Shown here in pieces: positions 37,201 through 48,400 of a DNA stretch of 64,000 nt. The notes under the pieces were generated by a model. That model was given only the letters and a program-made list of their open reading frames with translations. It had not been told where the DNA came from and searched no databases. Position 1 is the stretch's first letter. Every line of letters begins with the position of its first letter. Origin of the DNA: Litorimonas sp051251645 (GTDB lineage: Bacteria; Pseudomonadota; Alphaproteobacteria; Caulobacterales; Maricaulaceae); contig JBPOEY010000004.1 in the NCBI GenBank assembly GCA_051251645.1, positions 124,001-188,000 on the forward strand. The letters run 5' to 3'. The position numbers and the translations under genes were made by a program.

Positions 37201-40200
37201 GGACGAGGTTGGCGTGACGCGCCGGCCTCCAATCCGCCGGCCAATTATAGCCAGGATATCGTCATAGCGGCATTGGCCGACAGGGAAGTGATTACGGCTT
37301 CTGTGCGCGCGCTCACGGGCGGAATGATTACGGCGGAAACGACGGCCGAATTGACAATGCGGACCTTTCCAGCTCCAGGGTTGGCGTCAAGCGGTGTTCA
37401 GGACAATGCGTCTGCCGATACGCTGGATGTGTCCTGGACGTTTAATCCGGCAACCTACGGTCTGAGCGCGGCCAACACGGTTTACGATGTTGAAGTCAAA
37501 GACGATGGCGGCACTGTTGTCGGCGCCGCCAATGGCGTGTCCGGAACGTCGACAACGGTTTCTTATCCAGCCTCGACCACGGACGGCTCTACGCTGCATG
37601 TCCAAGTACGCGCAATCGGTGACGGGGTGATCGGGGCGTGGTCGTCCGAAGTCAGCGTCGTCGTGGGCAGCGCGCTCGGCCAGCCTCTGATTACCGACTT
37701 CTCATTCGATGCGCAGAACGCAATGACGATCAACTGGATGGCCGTGCCGTCGCCGGCCTCTGGCGACACGGTCACCTATTCGATCAATGTCACCGGGCCA
37801 GGTCTGAACTCGATCTTCCCGAAGGTCACGACTGAGACCTCGATAACGCTGAGTGCTAGCGAAACTGGCGTTACTGAACACACGACTTACACCGCCATCG
37901 TCACTGCGACCCTCCCTGCGCCGCCCGGCCCGGCGAGTCCGTCTAGAACAGCAACCACAAATACGCTGCAACCCAGCAATCCGGGCGGGGGTAATGGCGA
38001 TCACGGGGGCGATCCATTTAATCTGGCCAACGGGGCCTATATCTATTCGCACGCCGATCTTGTCGTCGAAGCGATCTCGTCGCTGCGTATGACGGTCCAC
38101 TATAATTCCATGCTGGGCTGGGCGGACGATCATCCCGCCTTCGCCGATCAACCCTTGGGCTCCCGCTGGAACCATACATTTAGCACGCGCTTGTATATTC
38201 CCGAGACCCAGCCTGCAGAGCCTTATGTGATGCTGATTTGGGGGCATTGGGAGCTGGTGTCTTATGACCTTCCGTCGGCGGTGGGCCCGCTGGTTCAGCG
38301 CGACCGGCCGACTGGCGATATCTTAGACCTCAATGCTGATGGGTCCTATACGCTAACCCGGCTCGATCAGAGTCGCTATCTGTTCGACGCTGCCGGGCGT
38401 CTGACAAGGATTGAGGATGCTTATGGCAATCCCGCGGTCCTAACCTATAACGCTGTTGGCCGCCTAGACCGCGTCACCGATCAGGCCTCGGGTCGCTACA
38501 TTCAGTTTAATTATGCTGAACCAAGCAGCGCGACGAGCCTCCTTGACTCGATCGCAGACAATGCGGGCCGCCGCGTCGCATACGCCTTCCAGAGCGGTTT
38601 ATTGTCGAGCTCGACTGGGCCGGGGCCGGGGCCGCGACGCTTCACCTATGTTGGCGACGCGCTGATGAAGACCGCTGGCGATGAAAACCAGCACGGGATC
38701 ATCGACAATACTTACGACCCGACCACGCATCGCATCACCAATCAGAAGACCCCGAACGCCATCGCACAGGGTGAGGACTGGGCATATGCGATTGGATGGG
38801 CTGACGGAACCGATCCGCAAGGCCATGACACTCTTATCGCCACCCTAACCGACCCGGAGAACCAGCAGAGCATTACCACGAGCCTTGTTACAACCGCCGA
38901 CAGTATCGAAAAAACGATCGGTCTTGGCGGCGCGAATGTGCTACGCCACAGCCGCGCGTTCGACGGCGCTGGAAGGCTGCTAAGCGACGCCGAATATGAA
39001 GGCGCGTCGGGCGCGTCTGCTGATGCTGGTGCGAACACGACTTACGGCTATGATGGGCGCGGTCGGGTTACGTTGATCAATCCGCCGGGACTAGGTCAGA
39101 TCCTCATGACCTATGACGAAGCAGGCAATCTGCTGACTTCAACAGATTTGCTCGGTAACGTCACGACGCGGACCTATCATGCCGACAACACGCTCAACAC
39201 CGAGACGCAACCGGACGGAACACAGGTCCGATACGCTTATAAGCCAGGCGCAATAAAGGGCCTCGTAGTCCGTATTGAGGTTTTCCCCGGTGCAGGCAAT
39301 GGGTCGGCAGCAAATGTCGCAAACACGCTGAGCCAGACGTTCAATTCAGAAGGTCAGCTTGAAACGCGTACAGACGCGACCGGTAATGTGACGCGTTTTG
39401 ATTATGCGTCGCGCACGGGCTGGCTGACCTCGCATATGGTCATTGATGCCGACGGTTCGACCTTGCTGATCGAGACAATGGAGCGCGACCCGGCGACGGG
39501 GCGGGTCACCTCGCTCAAGCGCCGCTATGACGGCCAGCCGGAGGCACAGGCGTTCGAGACGACCTATCAATATGACAATGTCGGTAATGTGAAGGTTCTG
39601 ACCGCGCCGGGGGGTTCGGTCTGGCGCTATGACTATGATGCCGCAAACAACCGTATTCAGACGACATACCCGCAGATCGACGGCCGAACCGACGTCGAGA
39701 CCTATGTCTATGACCGCAATAATCAGCTGACGCGTGTCGTGTTGCAGGGGAGTAATCCGCGCATCGCGCGCGCGACCAGTTATGATCCGGCCGGCCGGGT
39801 CCAGTCGCACACCGATCCGAAGGGTAATGAAACTGTGATCGCTTACGAACAGGTCGATCGCGACGGCCTGGCGGTGCGGCGTGCCACCACGACTTACCCC
39901 CCAGCTGCGACTAGCGCGACTCCGATTTTTGACTTTGTCGAGACCGATCCGCTGGGTCGTCGCGTCGCGTGGGCCTTGCCGACCGAACAAGGCAATACCC
40001 CAGTGACCGTCACGCAAAGTTTCGCCACAGCCCCGGGCCAGCCTGATACGACTGTCGGGCTGAAGCGCACAGTGACCATCCCGCCTTCCAAGTCAGGCGG
40101 AGACTCCACGGCGCAAGTCTGGGTCGCCGATTTCCGCGGCCGGCCGTTGTCTCATACTAACCAAGCCGACAAAACTTGGAATTGGAATTACGCGCCAACC

Positions 40201-42423
40201 CAGTCAGTTGTCGGCGGTCCGGTGAACATTGCTGCGACCCTAGTCGATCCGGAACAGTTACGCCGCGTCGATTTTTCTAATCCAAACGGCTTGCCGATCG
40301 CCATCAAGCTCGGCCCCGACGGTGCTAGCCATGATTTCGGATACCAGTATGACGCCTTAGCGCGATTGCGCGCGACGATCGATCCGATACCTGCCGATCC
40401 GCCGCAGGGCGGTGGGACGCCGGGTTTCGCGACGACCCTCTACGATTACGCGTTTGATTCGACCCACGACCGGACGAAACTCTCGGTCGCCGCCTATGGC
40501 GGCGATCCGGCAGATTATTTCTACGACGGGGAGGGCCGGTTCGTCGCCTATCGCGATCCGAACGGCGTGACGGGTTCTTATGCATATGGCCGTAGTGACC
40601 GTATGACGTCTTGGACAAACGGACGCGGCGAGACGTTTGCTTACGGATTTGATCCGGCCGGGCGGTTCGTCTCGACGACTTGGCCTGACGGCAAGCGTGT
40701 CGAGCATACGCTCGACGATAATGGCAACCGCCTGACGACAAGTATCGATGGGACAGTCGCCATCACTCGCAGCTTCGATAACCTCAATCGCATGCTGAGC
40801 CGCGACATAGGCGGTCAAACGGTCGGTTGCAGCTATACGCCGTCAGGGCGAGAACAGAGGCTCACCTATCCGGACGGCAAAACGGTGACCTATGGCTATG
40901 ACGCTCTGGATCGGCTTGAAACAGTGACCGATTGGGCGTCGCGTCAGACGATCTACACCTATCTATCAACGGGCCAGCTGCATACTGAAACGCGTCATAA
41001 CGACATCGTTGTAACCAATAGCTATGACGATGCCGGGCGTTTGTTGACGATGACGGCGGTCGCCAAGGGCGATGAAATTGTTATCAACACGGCTTTCACC
41101 TATGACGACTATGCAACGCGGCATACGCTGACGCAAATCGCGCCGGCACCGCCATCCGAGACACCGGTTGATGCAAACTTCACCTATGTTGATGATCGCC
41201 TCACCCAGGTTGACCAAGACCATGTCACCTATGACGATGACGGTAATCTGTTGGGTTGGGGTGAAAGTGGGTCTGGCCAGATCGGTTATGATGCGCTGAA
41301 CCGTGTCGTCTCTCTCGATGATCAGACGTTCGCCTATGATGCGGATGGTCTGCGTATCAGCGCAGCGACGGGCGGCGATACGCAGACGTTCGTCCAAGAC
41401 ATTGCGGATTATCGCTCCCCGCGCGTAGAGATGGCGAGTCCATTGCGGGCGCTTCGGACCGTCGAGCAGACCGAGACGACCCCAAATATGCTGGTTCCTT
41501 CGAGCCCCGCGTCACTGGCGCGGCCCGCCGGCCTGCGCTCCCCGCTGGACCGCGTCCTGACGGCAACGGCGGGCGGGGATACGACGCTTTATGTTCACGG
41601 GGTGGGCCTGATCGGCCACGAAGACGCGGGTGGGACATACGCGGACTATGTCTTTGATCCTTTGGGCGCGTCGTTGGGCCTAATCGGCGAAAGCGGCGTC
41701 CCGTTGGGCGGCCGCATTTATGCGCCTTACGGGGCAACGCTCGGCGCCTTCGGCGCCTCTCCGGCACCGTTCGGTTATGCGGGGCGTTATGGCGTGATGG
41801 AGGATGGCGAGGCGTGGCACTATATGCGTGCGCGAGAATATGGACTCAACTTGAGCCGCTTCACGGCGCGTGATGTCATTTACGGTGATTCCTTTCTAGC
41901 CCAGACGCTCAACCGCTACGCCTATGTTAGCGGACAGGTCCTGACCTTAATTGATCCGACCGGGCTTGGCGGCGATCATGACGGCGGCGGCGGCGGCTGG
42001 GGCCTTTTTGGCGCCATTGCAGGCGGCTTGGCAGTTGGCACAATCATTGGCGGCTCCATCATCGCAAGTCTCTCCGCCGGGGGGGCGGGCACGGTAGGCA
42101 CGGTGATTGGTGGCGGAGCAGCAGCCGGTGGCGGCATAGCAGGGGGTGCAGCGGCAGCTGGCGAAATTGGCACGCTCGCTGAAACTGAGGCGCTGCTTGG
42201 AGAAAGCGCGACTGAACTCGGTGAAATGGGAGGCGAGCTGCAAACCGAATATATGAACGCTGATTCTTTCTTCAGCCGGCAAGCTTCTTCAGGCCTACGC
42301 AATCGGTTCGATCCGTCATGGAACGGTTTCAGGACCGCAAGCTTCCAGGGCTCGGAAGTCGGAACATCTGTGGAGATGACAGAACTATCCACCATCAATC
42401 CCGGACATCTCAAATGGATTTAA
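34264..42423 (+). CDS. Giant RHS/YD-repeat protein 1 (2719 aa)
   Basis: Begins inside the upstream stop (ATGA). Order: a LamG/concanavalin-like domain (about 15-190; FHFDGATRVQHAFSG, NQWHHVVIVLTPG, ISEFRLWSDART); many Fn3-like modules to about 1235; a Gly-rich hinge with HGGDPFNLANGAYIYSHADL, typical of the start of RHS shells; YD repeats (about 1300-2480; YDAAGRLT-type); and the RHS core end YMRAREYGLNLSRFTARD to LIDPTGLGG near 2565. The variable C-terminal about 150 residues begin Gly/Ala-rich and hydrophobic, then turn acidic and end SFQGSEVGTSVEMTELST with no known toxin motif. No signal peptide. Confidence 0.88.
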   Translation: MSAPTQAPVLTLSYGTEFTGVATVFHFDGATRVQHAFSGSGADAFPVLPLTLSFWAKTDDLGTSTIVEYVGTRSGSPGLSIKQPSNLVVSLGGSSWITGVSVADNQWHHVVIVLTPGRWGLVDATLEIDSCVLASSSGAFTLSVDNGVDPVGELTLGGTSAAAQLTAEISEFRLWSDARTADQRLTDLQRRVIAPQIDLILVWALSDNATTGTVVGGGAGSFVASTLRFRESKSDQSDFAMARWTELADATGYDLQVASETGWVDIVSNTLQHTAPLSGLLLGSSFQGRSRGRNADGAGPWSSVVALTPIDLPQTATGLDWRSNNTELWAEWPGAAQAVSYRVGLKRTPAQSAPADPVVTTDTSANVSTILADPNGWQVFVEGLVSGSSGPSNLAGPVSAPAVSLYFVNQGANGTFEFDWPSSIADPASALFKVDRDTTSLVDAVKPSPTSPQGFESAQPVSAGESVSGETRFVYPAALTATQTQNITIDDIPAPEPVFQIAPTVATESVAWTWGSITQTPEFDVALQRDGVTIEDFQKTDQQSLSLNDYLPTTAADLHAYTIVVQGIQGGTVGPPNTITPGEVTTGLLAYRWPGGTDPGALSLEWLPGSAANQQIYARVFEQGQQEIYYHGIADITAKNLAVPAPDAGLNEGDVYSATVSVMAAGSFTGAFASSATLHKITAPVVTLLADSQAMTLFANWTAPVGAPVGTSYAIRLNATDDGSPQAGLTYNLTSHLQDADMLTMQVEATFENSYSAASMAGQAPAANPSLAYQAAPGGGGTLTASWTASAITYFSLASSADPTVTTLYTDGTDQRTVANPATGTTLTLSVKSIEENQLGAMESPAAVVIHDLAAPILSFEQATGSDLTASWTVVDAGGPAVTYQTQLDGVDDGAPLSATSTLLVGILDRNPTQSEAVDVQAIAEGSHGLWSPVASIVATTSVTVLYDPASHTATISWPASTDAKHYATRIVDAQATTLGRGWRDAPASNPPANYSQDIVIAALADREVITASVRALTGGMITAETTAELTMRTFPAPGLASSGVQDNASADTLDVSWTFNPATYGLSAANTVYDVEVKDDGGTVVGAANGVSGTSTTVSYPASTTDGSTLHVQVRAIGDGVIGAWSSEVSVVVGSALGQPLITDFSFDAQNAMTINWMAVPSPASGDTVTYSINVTGPGLNSIFPKVTTETSITLSASETGVTEHTTYTAIVTATLPAPPGPASPSRTATTNTLQPSNPGGGNGDHGGDPFNLANGAYIYSHADLVVEAISSLRMTVHYNSMLGWADDHPAFADQPLGSRWNHTFSTRLYIPETQPAEPYVMLIWGHWELVSYDLPSAVGPLVQRDRPTGDILDLNADGSYTLTRLDQSRYLFDAAGRLTRIEDAYGNPAVLTYNAVGRLDRVTDQASGRYIQFNYAEPSSATSLLDSIADNAGRRVAYAFQSGLLSSSTGPGPGPRRFTYVGDALMKTAGDENQHGIIDNTYDPTTHRITNQKTPNAIAQGEDWAYAIGWADGTDPQGHDTLIATLTDPENQQSITTSLVTTADSIEKTIGLGGANVLRHSRAFDGAGRLLSDAEYEGASGASADAGANTTYGYDGRGRVTLINPPGLGQILMTYDEAGNLLTSTDLLGNVTTRTYHADNTLNTETQPDGTQVRYAYKPGAIKGLVVRIEVFPGAGNGSAANVANTLSQTFNSEGQLETRTDATGNVTRFDYASRTGWLTSHMVIDADGSTLLIETMERDPATGRVTSLKRRYDGQPEAQAFETTYQYDNVGNVKVLTAPGGSVWRYDYDAANNRIQTTYPQIDGRTDVETYVYDRNNQLTRVVLQGSNPRIARATSYDPAGRVQSHTDPKGNETVIAYEQVDRDGLAVRRATTTYPPAATSATPIFDFVETDPLGRRVAWALPTEQGNTPVTVTQSFATAPGQPDTTVGLKRTVTIPPSKSGGDSTAQVWVADFRGRPLSHTNQADKTWNWNYAPTQSVVGGPVNIAATLVDPEQLRRVDFSNPNGLPIAIKLGPDGASHDFGYQYDALARLRATIDPIPADPPQGGGTPGFATTLYDYAFDSTHDRTKLSVAAYGGDPADYFYDGEGRFVAYRDPNGVTGSYAYGRSDRMTSWTNGRGETFAYGFDPAGRFVSTTWPDGKRVEHTLDDNGNRLTTSIDGTVAITRSFDNLNRMLSRDIGGQTVGCSYTPSGREQRLTYPDGKTVTYGYDALDRLETVTDWASRQTIYTYLSTGQLHTETRHNDIVVTNSYDDAGRLLTMTAVAKGDEIVINTAFTYDDYATRHTLTQIAPAPPSETPVDANFTYVDDRLTQVDQDHVTYDDDGNLLGWGESGSGQIGYDALNRVVSLDDQTFAYDADGLRISAATGGDTQTFVQDIADYRSPRVEMASPLRALRTVEQTETTPNMLVPSSPASLARPAGLRSPLDRVLTATAGGDTTLYVHGVGLIGHEDAGGTYADYVFDPLGASLGLIGESGVPLGGRIYAPYGATLGAFGASPAPFGYAGRYGVMEDGEAWHYMRAREYGLNLSRFTARDVIYGDSFLAQTLNRYAYVSGQVLTLIDPTGLGGDHDGGGGGWGLFGAIAGGLAVGTIIGGSIIASLSAGGAGTVGTVIGGGAAAGGGIAGGAAAAGEIGTLAETEALLGESATELGEMGGELQTEYMNADSFFSRQASSGLRNRFDPSWNGFRTASFQGSEVGTSVEMTELSTINPGHLKWI

Positions 42424-42442
42424 TCAAGAACGGCACGACTCT

Positions 42443-45400
42443 ATGCTGACACTGAGCGACATCGCCAATGGTTTCGATCCCGCGACGGGCGGCCTGTCGC
42501 TCAATGTGATACTGGCGGCTCTGCCGGATGCCGTCGGACCGAGCTTTTCGCTGGCTGCGACCTATTCGAGCATTTTGGGTGACGTGGCGACGACCACGAA
42601 TATGACGGCGCCAACCGGATGGATGGGTCTAGGTTGGAATTTGGCTCTGCCGTCTATCTTCGTAAGCACCGACGCCAATTCGCTGTCTGTCGGACGACGC
42701 TACTATCTGACCCGGGGCCAATCGCTGACGGAACTGATACCGTTACGGACGGCGAACGGCATCACTGAGTTCGCCACGTTTTCCGCCGATTTTTGGGTCA
42801 TCCGTTATAACGCCGCCGCGCAAAGCTGGACGATCACTGACGAGGACGGGACGCAGTGGGTTTATGGCGACGCCCAGCCGGCGATCGAAACCGCGATCGG
42901 GTGGGGACACTGGTCCGGCGCGTCCAATCAGGTTCAAGGGCAAACGGCGCAAGCGGTTGGCTGGCGCTTAAGCCGCATTATCGATCTTTGGGGTCGCTCC
43001 GTTCAGTTTTCATATGCACAGACCACCGGAACAGTGGGGGCTGGCGAAGCGGTTTTCACGCGCGCTATTCGCCTTACGCGCATTGTTGGGGCCGAAGGCG
43101 GACGGATCGACTTGGACTATGAAGACAAAAATCCGGACGAATATGTTCCGGCGCATCAAACCCCGCCACCGCCCAACGCTTGGCAAGACCGTTATGATAC
43201 GAAAGCGCTCAAATCCGTCACGGTATCGGCCGCGGGCGGCGCAGTGTTGGACGTCGTTGAATTTTCATACGCCTTCATCGGAGCACAATCGCTGACCAAA
43301 CGGATATTGACGCGCATTCAGCCCGCGCCGCCGAGCGGCGCACGACCACCGGCTCTGGCGCTGACCTATCAAAACTCGGCTGGAATTGATTATGGTCGCC
43401 TGACGGAAGTCACAACGCCGCTCGGCGGTGTGGTGCAAGTTTCCTATACGTCTCAGACGCCCGCGTTTTCGAACCGCTCAATCGCGGTCACGCCGCCAGC
43501 AGGCACAAGCTATGACGCGCCGCAATTGGCGTTCGCTGACGATTTCACCGTGGCGGCGTGGCCTGCGTCGGATGATTCCAAAGTGGCGCTAGGCGCCTTG
43601 GCCTGGGACGGGCGCTGGATTGCCGCCGATTTGGAAACTCTGGCCAGTTCGACGGCAGCACCCGCCGTTTCAATTAAAGTCGCCAAGGCGGCGTTCGCGG
43701 CACAAACACAAAGCGAAATGCGAGCTTGGCGGCGTGACCTGCGCCTGTCTGGCGCTTGGACCGCATCGACCAAGACCACCTTGGATCTCGGATCTCCGTC
43801 GTCAACCGAATTTGCTTGCATAGACACAGCGGCAGTTGTTCTTGGCATCGATACCGCCAAGCTTCAGGCCTTGACTTGGACGGGCTCTGCTTGGACCGCG
43901 CCAGACATCCTCTCGCTTAGCGGCGCGAGTTCGAAACCTGTTTGCGGACTCGGTGGCGCAGGCGATGATATCGTCGCCATTGTCGCTGACGCTGACGATT
44001 CCTCCCTCGGATTCACAATGCACAGATTCAATGTCGATGCGTTCGGGCAATGGACACAAACGAGCAACACTATTCCGCGTGCGAGCGGAACGCTGTCAGC
44101 GATCTCTGTAACATCTGGAATCGGGTTTGCGGTGATCACAGCCGTCGCGTCTGGGGGCGGAAAAACGCGCGTGCAATATGTCATCGTTGACTGGTCAGAT
44201 ATCGCCGCGCCGATACGAACTTTCCCGTTGGCGCAGCTCTATTTCGATCCGTCGGACGCGATTCCACAACCCGTGGTTCATGGCGCGAGCGTGGCACTCG
44301 GCGAACTCTTGGCACGCTATGATGGCCGTGCCTGGACGCTTCAGAGTATCGAAAGCGATGTTCCAACCGGTGCCGCGGCCTTGCAGTCGATCAGCTTTGC
44401 GCCCGATCAAGTGGTGCGCGTATACGCTGCTGCCAGCGGTGGTCTGGTTGCGGACATTGTCACTTACGATCCCGATGCGACCGATACCGCACTTTGGTCA
44501 CAAGTCGCCTCATCGACGACGCCGGCGGGTGATTTCACGGCTCACGTGGCGCTCGCCCGCGATACGGTGAGTCGCTATGCGCTATTGCCTCATGTCACGC
44601 CCGGTGCGGGGGAAGACACGGCTGCCAACGCTGTGTTCTATCAGGGGCCGGACATGGTGTGGATGTTCGCATCCGAAATTCCAGATACTCTGAGTGCGAC
44701 CGATTTGCCGAGCCTGCAACTCGTCGGCGACCGTTATGTCGTCTATCAATCGGGAGCAAAGACATATGCATATCCGCTAAAGAATGGTGCGTTGGACGCC
44801 TCTTATCGTACCGAGATTTCCGGCACGCTCCTGATTGACGGTCAGCCAACGGATAGCTTGATCGGGCCGACCAGCTTTGCGACCTATTCAGGGGACTGGA
44901 CAAGCGGACCGACCGTAACGCTACACCGCGCGACAGCCAGTGGCGCTGACGGATTAGCGCCGACTGTTGTCGTTGAAAAAATTCGCCGTCTACCAGGCAA
45001 TACGACCGATTTACTCACGGGTTATGCGGTGATCGATTCGGTTCCGACCTATGAAACGGCGTCGGCGATCTTGGCCCCGAGCGGAACGAACGCGACGTTC
45101 AACCGCGTTTCGGTGACTGAGCAATCCGGCGCCGGCGCCGGTGCGGGAACGATACAATATGAGGTGTTTAACGCCCTAACGACAAACGAGAGTCAGAGCC
45201 TACCTGCCGCAAAGCGGCCTGACTATCCAAGCAATGCATCGGCTGATCCATCCGGCTATACGCGGCTCTTGGCTGGGCAAACCTATCGCCGCACGCCGAA
45301 ATGGACCGATGAAACAGGTACGGCGCGCCGCGATGTCTACGCGTGGGTTGTCAAAGTCACTGAGCGACATTTCTTAAGTGGTGCATATGATCCTGTCGGG

Positions 45401-48400
45401 TTTTATCCCCGCGCCGTTCAGTCCGACTCCACGATGGATGGCGTGAGCGCGCAAATGATTATGCAATATAGTGATGCGACGGGCTTTCCGACCCAGACGA
45501 CGGGCTCCCAGTTTGACGGCGACGGTCAGGTTCAAACGCTGGAGACCGACATCACATATTTTCCGGACATTTACGCGCAAGATGCGCCGGAAAATCTTTT
45601 ATCGCCAATCGTCCAGACGATCTCGAAAAGCAATGGAACCTCTATTTCTGCGGAAGCGACGATTTGGTCGAGCGATTGGGGAACGCAAGCTGTGAATTGG
45701 GCGCCGCAAGCTGGGTTTGTCGCCACCGCTGCCAACTTTGCGGAGTTTGACGCTTGGACCAACGGCCTGACGCCGCAGGGTTGGCAGCGCGAGTCTCTCA
45801 CCATGGCGCGCAATACCCAAAGCGGTGTGACGCTGGCCAAAGACGTGCTTAACCGGATGAGCACCAACCTCTACGATTCCGGCCAAGCCCGCATCGTCGC
45901 AAGGTTCGGCGTGACTGCGCCAAATGAGGCCAGCTATTACGGATTTGAACCGTATGAGCGCAGCGGGCCATGGTCGTATCAAGGCAGCGCGTCGATCCGC
46001 GGTCATATCGTTTCAACGCAATATTACACCGGTTCATGCGCCTTGGAAATTGCCGCGAGTGCGCCGGCCTCGCCCGAGGGCCCGGCGGCGAGCTTTTCCA
46101 ACCTTGGGAACCGGAGTTATCTCTTTTCCTGCTGGATGCTGCCTGCAACCGGTTTTGTGCCAGACGCCGCAAAAACGTTATGGACGCTTCAGGCCTATAG
46201 TGAAGGCGCAACACCTCAGCCTATCGGCGATCCGGTGACGCTGGAATTTCCTGCACCGTCGACCGAAAAGTGGGGCTATCTGGAGGCCGTCATTGATCTG
46301 CCGAAGATTCGCCAAGCGGCGAGCCTTGCGGCTGACACGCCGTTGACTGTCGCCGTTACCGGCATCAACGCGGTTGAGAACGGGTCGAGTATCTACGTTG
46401 ACAATTTACGCTTTTCGCCTCTGGGTGGTGGTTTTTCCGCGGTCGTATTCGATCCGAAGACCTGGCTGCCAAGGGCACAACTCGGCGAAAATGGCGATAC
46501 GCAGCGCGCCGTGCGCAACGCCGGTTACCGCACGATATCGACGATCGGCCCCCGCGACAATCATGTCGGGCTGATCACTGCGATGGCGTTCGCGCGATCG
46601 CTGTCGGGGGCTGACGACGCGTTCAATCCCTATCTACCCAATCAGCTCTTGCAGGTGCGCTCTTCTAGCTTCGGGGGCTATCAGGACTTCGACCCTTCCG
46701 ATGTTGCCGATTGGACCCTAGCGGCAGGCTGGTCAATTGCGGACCGCCAACTCAAATTCTCTGGGTCTAGCACCGATCCGATTGGCGCCCGTGCCGAACT
46801 GAAGGGTTTTACCCAAAGCAATTACGCCGCTCGCATTCAGGTAAGTGTGGATAACCCCCTAGTCGCGACAATCTCCATTGGAACCGGTGATGTGTTCGTT
46901 TCCTGGACACCGGATGAGGGCGGTAAATGGTTGTTGCGCCGTTCTGATGGCAGCGTCTGGACGACGCTGGCTGACCGCGCGGGCATACTCGGCGCCGATT
47001 GGCTATTTGCTATCGTTGACGAGGTCGTCTTTTTCTTCGCCGACGGAAATCAGATTTTTGGTGAGCTGTTGACAACGGCGTCGCAAGGTAAGTTGGTTCT
47101 TGGCGCAACCGCTTCATCTGCGTTCGAAGATTTGGTGATCGCGAAGGATCCCGAGTTGTTAATGACCTTCATGGACGGCGAGGGTCAGCCCATCCAGTCC
47201 ATGGCGATGGTTGACCGGCAGACAGTGCATGTCACCGGAATTCTTTTCGATGATCTCGGTCGCGCCACGATAGAGCGCGAACCAGTGCGCCAGACTGTCG
47301 CGATCGGCGATGGCTCGGGCGGACAATCGCCAGCGCTGGCGGCCCGCACCGAAGGCGCGCTGACGACCTATCTGCCCTACGAGCAAAACGGCGATCAGAT
47401 GACAATCGCTGAATATCTTGATCCTGCGGTTAGCGGCGCGCCGTTCAACCAGACCCGGCTGGAGGCTTCGCCCATGGCCCGCCCTGTGGAGCTTGCCGGT
47501 CCTGGCCTCAATCATGCGCTTGGAAGCGGTCATACAGTGCGCATCGTATACGGTGCCAATACGGCGTCCAGCTGGCTCGACCAGGTTTTAGCCACCAGTG
47601 CGCCGGGGCGCGCTGCGGATAGTTACTCACTTAAGTCCGTAACTGATCCGAATGGTAATGTCGTGCAGACTGCGGCCAATCAGTCCGGTCAGACCATTGC
47701 CGAAGCATTCTTTCCATCCGGCGCGTCCAGTCCAACGCGGATTGAATCCTACCGTTATGACGGATCGGGAAATCTGATCGAGACGCGGCTGCCGAATTAT
47801 TACGTACCGCCATTAGACGCCGATGACGGGGAGCCTTGGAAACGGTCCGCGCGCTACGACTTCCGCGGCAATCTCACGGCGACGGACGGTCCGGATGAAG
47901 GCGAGACGCAATTCATGCATGATGCGGCGAACCGGGTGCGGTTTTCGATGGACGCCGCGGGCGCGGCTCTCGCCCCACCGTCGATCCGCTATGTTTTGTA
48001 CGATGATCTTGACCGCGTCATCGAACGCGGACTTTTGCAGAAAGCCGGCGTGGACTGGTCAAGCTTGGCGGCTCATGTAGACGATCCGGTCTGGCCAAGC
48101 TCTGCTGACGGCGCGGTGTGGAGTCGTCAATATCGCTATGACCGACCTGCGGACGCGACGCGCCAAGCGCCCAATCAGGTCGGGCGTTTGATTGAAGCAA
48201 TGTTCAACCGGTCGACGAATGCGTCGCCTTCCGCCGCGCAAATTGATGTTGAGACCTATGCCTATGATGTTTCGGGTAATGTCACGTCACAGAACACTCT
48301 CGTTCCCGGCTTCGATTCGGCGACCCGGCAGACTTCGTACGACTTCGATAATCTGGGTCGGATCATTAAGGTCGTGTTTCCGCGCACACTCGATTCCAGC

